From Rhizobium rosettiformans W3 (GTDB lineage Bacteria; Pseudomonadota; Alphaproteobacteria; Rhizobiales; Rhizobiaceae), in assembly GCF_004912135.1 (NCBI RefSeq), contig NZ_STGU01000023.1, positions 1-34,030 on the forward strand: a DNA stretch of 34,030 bases, read 5' to 3'. This document shows positions 1-6,862 of the stretch, one piece after another. Positions within the stretch are counted from its first letter, which is position 1, and every line of letters begins with the position of its first letter. The position numbers and the translations under genes are program-made. The notes under the pieces are model-generated. The model was given only the letters and a program-made list of their open reading frames with translations. It made no database searches and had not been told where the DNA came from.

Positions 1-660
1 TTCATCTTCAATCTCGCCCGGCGCTGGAAGATCACCGGCATCACCGAGAACCCGACCGCCGATCTCATCCTCTTGCCGACGCAGCACCGCCAGCGCTTCC
101 TCTCCCGTGACGAGCTGCGCGCCCTCCTCGTCTCCATCAAGGAAGACGAGAACCAGATTGCCGCCCAGGCGATCTTGCTCCTTCTCCTCACCGGAGCCCG
201 ACGCAACGAAGTCACCCATGCGACCTGGGATCTGGTCGATTGGGAGAATGCCACACTCCGCGTTCCCATCTCCAAATCCGGCAAGGAGCGCTTCATCAAT
301 CTCAACGACCAGGCGCTTGGCCTGCTGCGCTCCATCGAACGCCTGCCCGGCAACCGCTACATCTTCCCGAGCCCCACGACAGGCCGCCCCTCCCCCAGCC
401 TGTTCTACCCCTGGGTCCGCATCCGCGACCGGGCCGGATTGAAGGACATGCGCCTTCATGACCTGCGCCACTCCTTTGCCAGCTTCCTCGTCAACAGCGG
501 GGTCTCGCTTTACGTCGTGCAGAACCTGCTCGGACATACCCAGGTCCGCACCACCCAGCGCTATGCCCATCTCGACAACGAGACGCTGAGCGGTGCTGCC
601 GGCTTGGCCGGCAAGGTGATCGAAACCATGGCCGTTCCTGCCTTCGGGGCCGAGGCCTGA
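1..660 (+). CDS. Tyrosine integrase, C-terminal part (cut by window start)
   Basis: This is the catalytic half of a tyrosine site-specific recombinase. The reading frame is open to base 1 and aligns with the intact copy at 9793-10974 from about residue 175, so the arm-binding and most of the core-binding domain lie outside the window. The full catalytic set is visible: Arg in TGARRNE, Lys in SKSGKER, His and Arg in LHDLRHSF, His in LLGHTQ and the nucleophile Tyr in TTQRYAH. It is a diverged paralogue of the intact copy (for example HLDNETLSGAAGLAG where that copy has HIADGTKSDAAQLAG), so it is not simply a recent duplicate. It is followed, as in the other copies, by a TCCGAC hairpin and an inverted-repeat site. 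The TTG at 73 is only an internal codon, not the start. Confidence 0.9.
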   Translation, partial: FIFNLARRWKITGITENPTADLILLPTQHRQRFLSRDELRALLVSIKEDENQIAAQAILLLLLTGARRNEVTHATWDLVDWENATLRVPISKSGKERFINLNDQALGLLRSIERLPGNRYIFPSPTTGRPSPSLFYPWVRIRDRAGLKDMRLHDLRHSFASFLVNSGVSLYVVQNLLGHTQVRTTQRYAHLDNETLSGAAGLAGKVIETMAVPAFGAEA

Positions 661-677
661 ACCGACATAAAGCAGCA

Positions 678-706
678 AGGGTCGGAGCACGTTTTTCTCC
701 GACCCT
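678..706 (+). terminator. Hairpin after integrase copy A
   Basis: Perfect 10-bp arms (AGGGTCGGAG and CTCCGACCCT) enclose a 9-base loop, 18 bases after the integrase stop. Further TCCGACC copies follow to about 737. The T-run is in the loop, not after the stem, so it is only terminator-like. Equivalent hairpins follow the two other integrase copies at matching distance. Confidence 0.55.
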
Positions 707-783
707 CTTCCGACCGCGTCCGACCCTTATCCGACCCGGAGGAGTGCAACTGGAAGGTTGGGGGCTGAGGGACGGAGGACAAA

Positions 784-963
784 GTGGCCCGTTCGTTCGA
801 TCCCGAGAAGCAGCTACCAGACACCCCGGAGCCCTTTGATCTGGCAGCGTTCCTGACGCCCAGTTTCCCAAATCGGGGGCTTATGCGTTCCGAATCCGGT
901 CTCGCAATCAGGGAACATCGGCGCAGGCGGGGCGACGGTCACGACCTGTCTGGTTTCGTTTGA
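784..963 (+). CDS. Candidate small protein (59 aa), doubtful
   Basis: A GTG codon preceded by a strong GGAGG at good spacing opens a 59-codon frame that runs through the inverted-repeat site at 861-920. The product is basic and rich in Arg, with no recognisable domain. The ribosome-binding site is the only positive evidence. The sequence otherwise behaves like the non-coding stretch that follows the other integrase copies. The rest of 661-1161 holds the hairpin at 678-706, the site at 861-920, an inverted repeat at 985-1015 and the terminator at 1083-1119. Confidence 0.2.
   Translation: MARSFDPEKQLPDTPEPFDLAAFLTPSFPNRGLMRSESGLAIREHRRRRGDGHDLSGFV
861..920 (+). other. Inverted-repeat recombination-type site S1 (diverged)
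   Basis: The order of elements matches the three better sites: left TTCC arm (865), middle TTCC arm (888) and right GGAA arm (912). The left-to-middle distance is 23 (22 in S2 and S4), but the right arm is 8 bases further away. It sits about 205 bases after the integrase stop, like S2 and S4 after theirs. It could be a decayed or variant site. It overlaps the doubtful small ORF at 784-963. Confidence 0.4.
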
Positions 964-984
964 TAATCCGGTCCCGGACCTCCA

Positions 985-1015
985 CAGTTTCCAGGAGCAG
1001 CGCTCCCGAAAACTG
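985..1015. repeat. Imperfect inverted repeat
   Basis: The arms CAGTTTCCAGGAG and CTCCCGAAAACTG pair at 11 of 13 positions around a 5-base loop. The arms contain the TTTCC/CGAAAA elements seen in the S sites. It may be a remnant of such a site or a secondary hairpin; no T-run follows on either strand. Confidence 0.35.
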
Positions 1016-1082
1016 CGCTGGAGAATTCAGGAGGCCGACGACGACGCCCTTCATCTCCACCATCACCACCACCGACAACGAA

Positions 1083-1119
1083 AAACCCCGCCGAACTCTG
1101 ATCGAGCACGACGGGGTTT
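1083..1119 (-). terminator. Rho-independent terminator of the small gene at 1162-1359
   Basis: The arms AAACCCCGCCG and CGACGGGGTTT match at 10 of 11 positions. Read on the minus strand, the GC-rich stem runs into GGGGTTTTTCG, a usual intrinsic terminator, about 43 bases after the minus-strand stop at 1162. Confidence 0.7.
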
Positions 1120-1161
1120 GGGATCAAGCCGATCTCGGCCTGACTGGAGCTAAGCTCGAAT

Positions 1162-1359
1162 TCAATTCTTCGGAAGGGCCGCAGCAAGAGCTGCCGCATA
1201 GGCGTTGCGGGCCGTCTGGAGGATCGCCACATCCTGCTGCAGGTCGGCAATCTTGCGGTCCACGATGTTGATGCTGGACAGCTGGTTCAGCGCATCCTGG
1301 CTGAGGCTTTCGACAGCATAGTCCTTGCCGTCAACATTGATTTTGGGCTGGTCGGTCAT
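1162..1359 (-). CDS. Small coiled-coil protein, DUF6447-like
   Basis: The 65-residue product starts MTDQPKINVDGKDYAVESLS and continues into an amphipathic, coiled-coil-like helix ending in AAALAAALPKN. The start was placed at the internal ATG because AAGAAGGA lies just upstream and the longer frame's N-terminus looks non-coding. The 'short basic head with DGK-Y, a residue stretch with NQL and VD, then QTARNAYAAAL' pattern resembles the small DUF6447-type proteins; this is recall, not a search. Function is unknown. It lies on the minus strand after an S-type site, in the position the secreted protein and surface protein occupy in the other units, and has its own terminator. Confidence 0.7.
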   Translation of the reverse strand: MTDQPKINVDGKDYAVESLSQDALNQLSSINIVDRKIADLQQDVAILQTARNAYAAALAAALPKN

Positions 1360-1507
1360 GTGTGTTCCTTCTTCTTTAGGAGCCCCAATGCTGTCTTTGC
1401 TAATCATTGCATATCGACCGTGGCAAGCAATCATACAAGCCTAATCTCCGTCAAAGCTCACAAACATTGGCACCCAGCGACTCCAAACCACATTCTTGGT
1501 GCTAGCG

Positions 1508-1703
1508 TCAAGCAATCTGCAAAGCCTTCAGCACAGGGAGGCGCGTCTCAGCAAATTCGGTCGCCTGGCGATTCAGTTCGGCTAAGTTCTCATCACGGCT
1601 TTCTATCATTTTACCGGCTTTAGTCAGCCGTTGATTCAAAGCGTCGAGTCGCTGCCAAACAAATTGAGCCCATTCCTCGGGATCTTTCTGACCGAGACTT
1701 CGC
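1508..1703 (-). pseudogene. 3' remnant of a small coiled-coil gene, fused to antisense integrase
   Basis: The last roughly 60 codons (from about QKDPEEWAQF to VLKALQIA) look genuinely coding: charged, helical, heptad-like, ending in a stop at 1508. Just upstream, near 1700, the frame passes without a stop into the antisense strand of the integrase fragment at 1704-1931, whose amino acid sequence there is meaningless. I infer that the 5' part was replaced when the integrase segment arrived. A chance ATG in the antisense stretch could still initiate a roughly 70-residue chimera. No family recognised. Confidence 0.5.
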
Positions 1704-1931
1704 GCCGGGCTCAAGGACATGCGGGTGCATGATCTGCGGCACTCCTTCGCCAGCTTCCTCGTCAACGAAGGTGTCTCGCTTTACGTCGTGCAAAACCTGT
1801 TGGGGCACACCCAGGTCCGCACCACGCAGCGCTATGCTCATATTGCGGACGGGACCAAGAGCGATGCTGCCCAACTGGCCGGCCAGGTGATCGAGGCGAT
1901 GACGCTGCCCGCTCCCAGCCCCAATCCATGA
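1704..1931 (+). pseudogene. Integrase 3' fragment (copy B)
   Basis: Only the last 75 or so codons of the integrase remain, starting at the block LKDMRVHDLRHS and ending at the natural stop. At DNA level it is nearly identical to the intact copy's 3' end (10753-10974), with the same length from CTCAAGGAC to the stop. His, Arg, His and Tyr of the active site are present, but the first Arg, the Lys and all DNA-binding domains are missing, so it cannot be active. The flanking hairpin and S site are retained. It marks the left edge of a segmental duplication (see 10745-13067). Confidence 0.85.
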
Positions 1932-1945
1932 CCAAGGATCAAAGT

Positions 1946-1973
1946 GCGTCGGACGATCAGCTTCGTCCGACGC
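1946..1973 (+). terminator. Hairpin after integrase fragment B
   Basis: A perfect 11-bp stem (GCGTCGGACGA / TCGTCCGACGC) with a 6-base loop lies 15 bases after the stop, followed by TCTTCCGACC. No real T-run follows. The same structure follows the intact integrase. The 1932-2315 stretch has no gene: it holds this hairpin, site S2, an AGGCCTGC/GCAGGCCT inverted repeat (2169-2199) and the hairpin at 2281-2302. Confidence 0.6.
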
Positions 1974-2091
1974 TCTTCCGACCGGATGCCGCCAGAAGCG
2001 ACGAATTCGTCGTGTCAGCCCAACTCAAAGCTCTTGGAAACCAGTGGTAGATCGCAGCAATAAGGCCTGCTGACCAAACGGCTTTTCCACT

Positions 2092-2147
2092 CCAGTTTCC
2101 AAAATCACTCCGCTCTCGTTCCAAAATGCCATATTGGAACATTAGCA
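2092..2147 (+). other. Inverted-repeat recombination-type site S2
   Basis: Three related arms are seen: GTTTCCAAAAT (2095), GTTCCAAAAT (2118) and the inverse ATATTGGAAC (2131-2140), followed by ATTAGC. Left TTCC to right GGAA is 39 bases, exactly as in S3 and S4. Left to middle is 22 and middle to right is 17, exactly as in S4. The site lies 166 bases after the integrase stop (163 for S4). Function is inferred to be an attachment or cassette-junction site. Confidence 0.6.
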
Positions 2148-2280
2148 GGGAGTGCTCACGACAGCTTCAGGCCTGCCAACACGTAGTAGCCGCAGGCCTT
2201 CAGCTGCGCCCTTTCAGCCCGTATCTGCTTAAATCGATGATCCTTGGCAGATCATGTGCCCCGAAACACTGGTCGGCACG

Positions 2281-2302
2281 GTCATCTGCAACGGCAGATG
2301 AC
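2281..2302 (-). terminator. Hairpin behind the small secreted-protein gene
   Basis: A perfect 9-bp stem (GTCATCTGC / GCAGATGAC) with a 4-base loop lies 13 bases beyond the minus-strand stop at 2316. There is no T-run, so it may protect the mRNA end rather than terminate transcription by itself. Confidence 0.4.
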
Positions 2303-2315
2303 CCGCAGCGTCTCC

Positions 2316-2615
2316 TCAGAGCCCCTTAGTGCGGATCAGCTCATTCCGCTCGCCAACGAGCCCATAGGTCTCTCGCAGTATCTGCTCAGCCTCACCTTCG
2401 CTAGCTTGAGACAGCGTGTGCTTGCCGCCGCGCGGAAAATGCAGTGTCGTGCCTTCCAGCCGATAGCCGACCTCATAGGGGTTTCCGCAGCTGTCGGTGA
2501 AGCGGTACTCCGCACGGCCCTCGCGTTGCACCGGCTCGCGCTGGGGGTAGGTGCAATCCTGCGCCCACGCCGGCGCGGCGGCGAAGATCGCGGCAAGCAT
2601 GACGATCTGTTTCAT
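2316..2615 (-). CDS. Small secreted protein, copy 1 (99 aa)
   Basis: The product has a clear Sec signal peptide (MKQIVMLAAIFAAAPAWA, cleavage before QDC) and a mature domain of about 80 residues with two Cys, CTYP and DSCGNPYEVGY, likely disulfide-linked in the periplasm or outside. The start was chosen at the ATG with GGAGAG upstream; the longer frame adds a non-signal N-terminus. It is a clear homologue of 11277-11579, sharing DSCG-PYEVGYRLEG-TLHFPRGG and the C-terminus RTKGL. Both copies lie immediately downstream of a surface-protein gene on the same strand, separated by a terminator, so I infer a role tied to that protein. The family is not recognised. Confidence 0.85.
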   Translation of the reverse strand: MKQIVMLAAIFAAAPAWAQDCTYPQREPVQREGRAEYRFTDSCGNPYEVGYRLEGTTLHFPRGGKHTLSQASEGEAEQILRETYGLVGERNELIRTKGL

Positions 2616-2681
2616 AAAACTCTCCTGAATGGCTGAGGCGCTAAGGGAGCAGGCGAATGTGGCGCGCCCTTGGCGCGGCAT

Positions 2682-2710
2682 AAAAAAACCCGCCATCCGA
2701 AGATGGCGGG
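2682..2710 (-). terminator. Strong terminator with UUCG loop
   Basis: On the minus strand, CCCGCCATC-TTCG-GATGGCGGG is followed by seven T: a perfect 9-bp stem with a stable UUCG tetraloop. It lies between the stop of the truncated surface-protein gene (2736) and the secreted-protein gene (2615), as its counterpart does at 11637-11670. Confidence 0.9.
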
Positions 2711-2735
2711 CTCGTATCAGACCAATCCCGAAAGA

Positions 2736-3899
2736 TTAGGCGATGAGGTTGGTACCGTCTACGAGGTTGCCAGTGAACCCTACCAGCTCAATTACGCCGT
2801 CGCCATCGGTGAACGAACTGGAATTGTCAGCGTCGTTGACGATGTACGTGCTGCCTTCGAATAGGAAAGCCGTCTCCGCTTGGAAGCCAGTCGCAATAGC
2901 GAATGCATCTGCGAAAGTTCCCGCAGCCGCGACAGCATCAGCCTGAGCATCGTTAAGAGCAACGAAGCCGGTTCCGGACAGATCGATCACGTCGGGGCTC
3001 TTGAAATCGATCGTCGTGACCAGATCAGCGAAATCATCGGTTTCACTGATGTTGGTAGCAGCAGCCGTCAGCACAAAGGTGTCACCACCTGCGCCACCCA
3101 CGATTTGCTGGCCTTCACCCGATCCGTCGAACGAGATCGTGTCAGCACCGGCTCCGGCATTAACCACCAGACCCTTCTGGCCGCCAATTGTCACGTCGTC
3201 CACGCCCGAGCCAAACGATGCTGCTTCGAGATCAGCATTGCCAGACAGATCAACTTTGATGCCGCCGGTAGAAGCAGAAGCGTCGAGAGTAACCAGGCTG
3301 TCGAACGTGGTGAGAGTCAGATCAACCGCCTTAGTGGTGAGGTTGAGGTTGAGCGTCTCAGCTGTCTTTGTGACATCCTCAATCGTCAGTTCGTCAGCTC
3401 CCGCTGCGAGAGAGCCAGAAACGGAAACCGTCTCCAGGTCACCTGTAGTGGTCTCGTCAACAGAGACAGCCGACTTGTCAGCTACGCGATCCAGTGCGAT
3501 CGACGCTGAATCAACGTCGCTAGCAACGGTTACGGTCGCCGTTGCATCCACATTACGGAAGCCGATCGTCTGGCCTTCGCCTGCCAATACAGCACCAGCG
3601 GCATTGATAGCATTTGCCAGCCAAACCTGCTCCGCGCCCTCGAACACGGTTGCATCCAAACCGGTGGCACCATCATTTTCCAATGCGGCGGTGCCGTCGG
3701 AAACGAGGTTGATAATTTCAACGCCGCTGATTTCCACGCCTGCCGGGATGTCGTACGGGCCCGCGCCTTCCATCAGGAGGTTCAGCGTATCGGTGCCAGC
3801 ACCGCCTTCAATCGTGTCGAAGGTGGTCAGGGTGTCATCGGTGCCCTCGAGGAAGCCACGGAATGTGTCGTTGTCGGCAGTACCGACCAGTTCATCCAC
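2736..3899 (-). pseudogene. Truncated surface protein, lacks N-terminal domain (copy 1)
   Basis: This is a 387-codon frame of acidic, Asp/Thr/Gly-rich beta-repeat sequence with RTX-like stretches (GAGADTISFDGSG, GGAGGDTFVL). It is homologous to residues of about 151 onward of the intact protein at 11703-13517: shared blocks include DTLNL, GVEIIN, GAEQ-W, GQT-GFRN and ASASTG. Homology runs upstream of the GTG at 3899 to about 3920 (TLTKGVDELVG), then breaks and meets a stop at 3939-3941. The N-terminal YLxxNPDV repeats, ribosome-binding site and promoter of the full-length gene are absent. The C-terminal end (FLFEGSTYIVNDAD) looks like an intact type I secretion-type tail. It is either a pseudogene or a silent donor cassette; the frame itself is undamaged. 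Confidence 0.75.
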
Positions 3900-4156
3900 A
3901 CCCTTAGTGAGCGTACCATTGGCCCGATAGCCATTCCTTTAGAGGTAGCCTATTTTCTTCATCTACATCAGCAGCTTAGTGAGGCTTCGACAGCGTGCAC
4001 GGCTACTATCACGCCGCCACCTAGCTATCGTCCGACTCCCCTCCGACCTCATCGAACAGGAAACTACCCACCACGGACCTGCCGACTCCTAAGGAGTCCA
4101 ATGGTTTGACCCCCGCCCATCTACCGACCGCCCGCCGAACGCACACTCTTGATGGA

Positions 4157-4211
4157 CCATTGCGCTATTGCAATGGGAGACAAGGTCCCCTAACATGACT
4201 ACATGTAGTCA
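4157..4211 (+). promoter_or_regulatory. Toxin-antitoxin operator region
   Basis: Two inverted repeats lie ahead of the antitoxin gene: CCATTGC-6-GCAATGG (4157-4176) and a perfect 16-bp palindrome, TGACTACATGTAGTCA (4196-4211), 23 bases before the ATG. Phd/YefM antitoxins repress their own operons by binding such palindromes; this site is the natural candidate. The rest of 3940-4234 holds no gene I can support. Confidence 0.6.
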
Positions 4212-4234
4212 CATAGCTCCGAGGAGGCTTCAAA

Positions 4235-4477
4235 ATGAAAACGCTCAACCTTCGAGATGCTAAGGCAACTTTCTCCGCTGTCGTTGACGCTGCCGTCCAT
4301 GGGGAACCGACTGTCGTAACCAAGCATGGTCGCCCGGCGGTGATGATTGTTCCTATCGAGGAAGGTAGACGCATCTTCCCCGACACCAAGCCAAGCTTTG
4401 CCGATCTGCTCCTTTCCATGCCGCATGAGCTTCAGATTGAGCGCGATCAAACTCCGATGCGTGAGGTTGACCTGTGA
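4235..4477 (+). CDS. Phd/YefM-type antitoxin
   Basis: The 80-residue protein begins MKTLNLRDAKATFSAVVDAA, the characteristic Phd/YefM N-terminus that dimerises and binds operator DNA, followed by GEPTVVTKHGRPAVMIVP, the conserved beta-strand core. The acidic, flexible C-terminus would wrap the toxin. GAGGAGG lies 7 bases upstream of the ATG. The stop overlaps the toxin start by 4 bases (GTGA), giving translational coupling. It neutralises the PIN ribonuclease encoded next and, with it, probably represses the palindromic operator at 4196-4211. On a plasmid such a pair stabilises inheritance. Confidence 0.92.
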   Translation: MKTLNLRDAKATFSAVVDAAVHGEPTVVTKHGRPAVMIVPIEEGRRIFPDTKPSFADLLLSMPHELQIERDQTPMREVDL

Positions 4478-4935
4478 GAGGTTGGCTGCTGGACACGAAC
4501 ATCGTCAGCCTGCTTGCACCAAAAAAGGACGGCGGCCCCAGGATCAGTTCAGAGCTGACGGCTTGGATTCGGAAGAACACCGACAGCCTCTTCCTATCAG
4601 CAATTACCATAGCCGAAATACGCGCCGGCATCAGCAAGCTTCGTCGCTCAGGCGGGAAAGCCCGCTCAGATGACCTGGAACTTTGGCTGGATAATTTAAT
4701 CTCAAACTATGGCGACCGCCTCCTGCCCGTGGAGGTGCATACGGCAACCATGGCCGGCGATCTCGCAGACCATGCGACGGCAACTGGTCGAAATCCCGGC
4801 TTGGCCGATATATTGGTTGCTGCGACGGCCCAACGGCACCACCTCTGCCTACTCACGGCAAACACCAGGCACTTCGAGCATTTAGCTCTGAGCATCCCGG
4901 TGCAAAATCCTCTAGACCACGTGCCTGCGACATAG
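4474..4935 (+). CDS. VapC-type PIN-domain toxin
   Basis: The 153-residue PIN-domain ribonuclease has Mg-binding acidic residues at Asp7 (LLDTNIVS), Glu48 (TIAEIRAGI) and Asp112 (GLADILVAAT), with Asn130 in LLTANTRHF in the fourth position. Family members cleave specific RNAs, often initiator tRNA or rRNA, when freed from the antitoxin. The GTG start overlaps the antitoxin stop. The partner is Phd-like rather than VapB-like, a known mixed pairing. All catalytic positions are intact, so the toxin is likely active. Confidence 0.92.
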   Translation: MRGWLLDTNIVSLLAPKKDGGPRISSELTAWIRKNTDSLFLSAITIAEIRAGISKLRRSGGKARSDDLELWLDNLISNYGDRLLPVEVHTATMAGDLADHATATGRNPGLADILVAATAQRHHLCLLTANTRHFEHLALSIPVQNPLDHVPAT

Positions 4936-5046
4936 CTGAAAACGCTGGGACTCTAGGCCAATAATGGCGTTGCGGAGGGGCTGGACAGGCCTTATTTTTA
5001 AGGAACAGAGTCATCTGCCTCTCTGACTGAACTCGCTGTCCTTCAG

Positions 5047-5062
5047 TCTGTCGTCAGACAGA
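5047..5062 (+). repeat. Short hairpin in the leader of the 5154 gene
   Basis: A perfect TCTGTC-GTCA-GACAGA hairpin lies about 90 bases before the gene. The surrounding TTCAGTCTGT also occurs at about 9688-9697, ahead of the integrase at 9793, suggesting related leaders. The 4936-5153 stretch contains nothing else I can support. Confidence 0.3.
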
Positions 5063-5153
5063 TAAACCTTCTCTCTCTCCTTCCTCTATCGGCCGGAAAC
5101 CCGTCCGTGAGGAGGGAGCCGGCCCATCGTTCACCGGACAACCAGGAGAAGTT

Positions 5154-5471
5154 ATGTCAGCCACGACCCCCAACCATACAACCGCCATGCACCAGGCGAC
5201 CGCCGCCCTTAGCCGGGCCGGCGTTCATTTCCAGCAGCCTTCCGGCTTCCAGATCAAGGTCGGTTCCTTCAGCTTTTACCCCACCAAAGGCACCATCTTC
5301 CGGGACGGCGAGATGCAGGCCCGTAGCGAGCGGGGCCTGCCAGCCTTCCTTCGTATTCTCCGGGACACCGGCCATGCCGATGCCGACGACAAGCCGGTTA
5401 AGCCAGTTGATGATCCGGACGCCTTCATCGTGAAGCGTCTCGACGAGGACGATGATTTCGCGACCGAGTGA
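5154..5471 (+). CDS. Hypothetical protein (105 aa)
   Basis: A small soluble protein with no family I can name. It has a helical head (MHQATAALSRAGVHFQ), a beta-rich centre (FQIKVGSFSFYPTKGTIFRDGE) reminiscent of short phage or mobile-element proteins, and an acidic tail (DEDDDFATE). GGAGAAGTT precedes the ATG. A good terminator follows at 5518-5547, and then site S3. It is the only plus-strand gene immediately upstream of an S site that is not an integrase. Confidence 0.7.
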   Translation: MSATTPNHTTAMHQATAALSRAGVHFQQPSGFQIKVGSFSFYPTKGTIFRDGEMQARSERGLPAFLRILRDTGHADADDKPVKPVDDPDAFIVKRLDEDDDFATE

Positions 5472-5517
5472 CGGAGTTCATCACGATCACCGGCAGTAGG
5501 GCCTACAAGACGACCAG

Positions 5518-5547
5518 AGCCCAAGAGGGTTGCTATCCCCTTGGGCT
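5518..5547 (+). terminator. Rho-independent terminator after 5154-5471
   Basis: The arms AGCCCAAG and CTTGGGCT (8 bp, with further pairing inside) are followed by CGTTCCTCTTTT. It lies about 46 bases after the stop. Confidence 0.75.
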
Positions 5548-5563
5548 CGTTCCTCTTTTCGAC

Positions 5564-5620
5564 TAAACCTTCCCGAATGCCCCTTGTCTTTGCCCACGAT
5601 ACGATTCTGGAAGGTTAGCT
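5564..5620 (+). other. Inverted-repeat recombination-type site S3
   Basis: The arms AACCTTCCCGAAT (5566-5578) and ATTCTGGAAGGTT (5604-5616) pair at 12 of 13 positions and are followed by AGC, giving GGTTAGC at the right edge. Left TTCC to right GGAA is 39 bases, as in S2 and S4; the middle arm is degenerate. It lies between the terminator of a plus-strand gene and the 3' end of the HUH gene, with no integrase next to it. Confidence 0.6.
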
Positions 5621-5632
5621 ACCCCGGCTAGT

Positions 5633-6631
5633 CTAGTACTGGAGCGAAGCCAGAAGGCTGTTCATCTCCCGCTCCTTGCCGCGCTGCGTCCGCGCTCCGA
5701 TTTCCCAGCCGCTATACACTTCATCAAGGTAGCCCAAGTCAAACTTCGACCGGAAGCCGGCAGCATGCTGAGCCCCGCTATTCAGGCGGTGGCTGATCTG
5801 AGCCAACTGCGGCACTTCTACTTGAACCGGCGTGCAGTCATTGGGGTACGGACGAAAGATTTTCCGGGCCTCCCAGACCTTCCCTTCATGATCCTGCGTG
5901 GTCAGACCTTCCGCAGTCGTCTTCACGATGTAGCGGAACAGCTCGACCTGAAGGCCGTACTGCCGCTTCGGCCCGCTGGCATGGCGCTTAGGAAAAGCAA
6001 TGCCATTCGGCTTCACCTCACCAGGCGACTTCTTCTGCCACCAAGCCCAAGTCTTTTCCTCAAACGCAGCTTGCACCGACTTCGGGACCACGCACAACGC
6101 ATGAACGTGCAGCCCGTGATCGCGGGCGCACTCGACTACTGACATCCAATAGTGCGGATGGCGAACGATCTGATCTCCACGACGGCTCCGGCGCTGACGT
6201 GTCCGACCCTGCTGCTGCCGTTTCCGCTCCTTCTCCTCACCGTCAAACAGGCAGCGGTTCATTTCCTTGTGCCACTCCGGCATGAGGCTCACAAACTCGG
6301 CATAATCGGTAAACCCCAGGGCTCCAGCCGTCAGGGTGATATGGGCGTTGAAACAGAGGTCTGTCTGCCAGGTCAGGAACGACATGGCATTATAGAGCTT
6401 CCAGGTTTCATTCTTGAGCATCGTCCAGCGAGGGGGAATAGCTGGCTTCAGCGGCTGGCTCGGCAGCACATCCAGAACCGGCCCAAACGGGCTTCCCCTG
6501 CCGATATCCATCTCCCGGCTCACGCTAGGCGACACCGGCGGATTGTAGGTGTCGAAATCGACTTCCCATATTACAGGAACTGCTTCAATCTGGTCGGTAT
6601 CAGAGGCTTCTATGCGATCAGTGTATGTCAT
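5633..6631 (-). CDS. HUH endonuclease, rolling-circle Rep-like
   Basis: The 332-residue protein carries the three ordered motifs of HUH replication or transfer nucleases: motif 1 AHITLTAG (96-103), motif 2 LHVHALCV with the metal-binding His175 and His177, and motif 3 YIVK with candidate nucleophile Tyr234 and Lys237. A very basic linker (residues about 134-152) lies between motifs 1 and 2, and a single active Tyr suggests a Rep-type rather than Y2 relaxase. Such enzymes nick DNA at a hairpin origin and attach to its 5' end. The GGAG upstream of the ATG at 6631 supports the start. It stops 12 bases from site S3, which is thus a candidate substrate. It could belong to a rolling-circle element captured by this plasmid. 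The exact family is not recognised. Confidence 0.75.
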   Translation of the reverse strand: MTYTDRIEASDTDQIEAVPVIWEVDFDTYNPPVSPSVSREMDIGRGSPFGPVLDVLPSQPLKPAIPPRWTMLKNETWKLYNAMSFLTWQTDLCFNAHITLTAGALGFTDYAEFVSLMPEWHKEMNRCLFDGEEKERKRQQQGRTRQRRSRRGDQIVRHPHYWMSVVECARDHGLHVHALCVVPKSVQAAFEEKTWAWWQKKSPGEVKPNGIAFPKRHASGPKRQYGLQVELFRYIVKTTAEGLTTQDHEGKVWEARKIFRPYPNDCTPVQVEVPQLAQISHRLNSGAQHAAGFRSKFDLGYLDEVYSGWEIGARTQRGKEREMNSLLASLQY

Positions 6632-6720
6632 CAGACATCTCCATATTGATCGCGGTCACGCGTGCCGGCAGGGTCTGCTCAGCAAGGACCGCCTACAATA
6701 TAGTGATTTTAGCCTCTTCC

Positions 6721-6749
6721 ACGCACTTCAGCCGGCTGAGAAAGTGCGT
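6721..6749. promoter_or_regulatory. Nested palindrome between divergent genes
   Basis: The arms ACGCACTT and AAGTGCGT enclose the 10-bp palindrome CAGCCGGCTG. It sits in the 231-base space between the divergent HUH gene and the nuclease gene at 6863. No T-run follows, so an operator or replication hairpin fits better than a terminator. No promoter boxes could be assigned with confidence. Confidence 0.4.
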
Positions 6750-6862
6750 CTGTCGCTGATCTGCAACATCTCCGAGCACTGCCGTTCATCGCGTTTATAT
6801 GAATTTCCCGTGGCTTAGCCTGAATCATCCTCCTCTAAACAGAGATCGAGGATTTTGCCATC

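Larger units (their letters stand above)
1704..3920. repeat. Segmental duplication, copy 1 (integrase end to surface-protein body)
   Basis: The order integrase 3' end, hairpin, S site, small secreted gene, terminator, surface-protein body is the same as at 10745-13067. Offsets agree: integrase stop to S site 166 and 163 bases; small-gene start to surface-gene stop 121 and 124 bases. The integrase parts are almost identical while the surface-protein parts are strongly diverged. Copy 1 ends inside both its outer genes. Confidence 0.8.

Noticed and set aside
3001..3930. 309-codon plus-strand frame over the truncated surface gene
   Set aside because: It is antisense to a strongly Ala/Thr/Asp-biased coding sequence, which removes stops by composition; its Ser/Val/Pro-rich product resembles no protein. 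The same applies to 11962-12699 and 12939-13751.
5564..5620. Site S3 as a true integron attC
   Set aside because: The outer GGTTAGC and CTAAACC are reminiscent of attC core boxes but do not fit the GTTRRRY rule, and the integrase lacks the IntI-type look; I keep only the looser cassette-junction reading.
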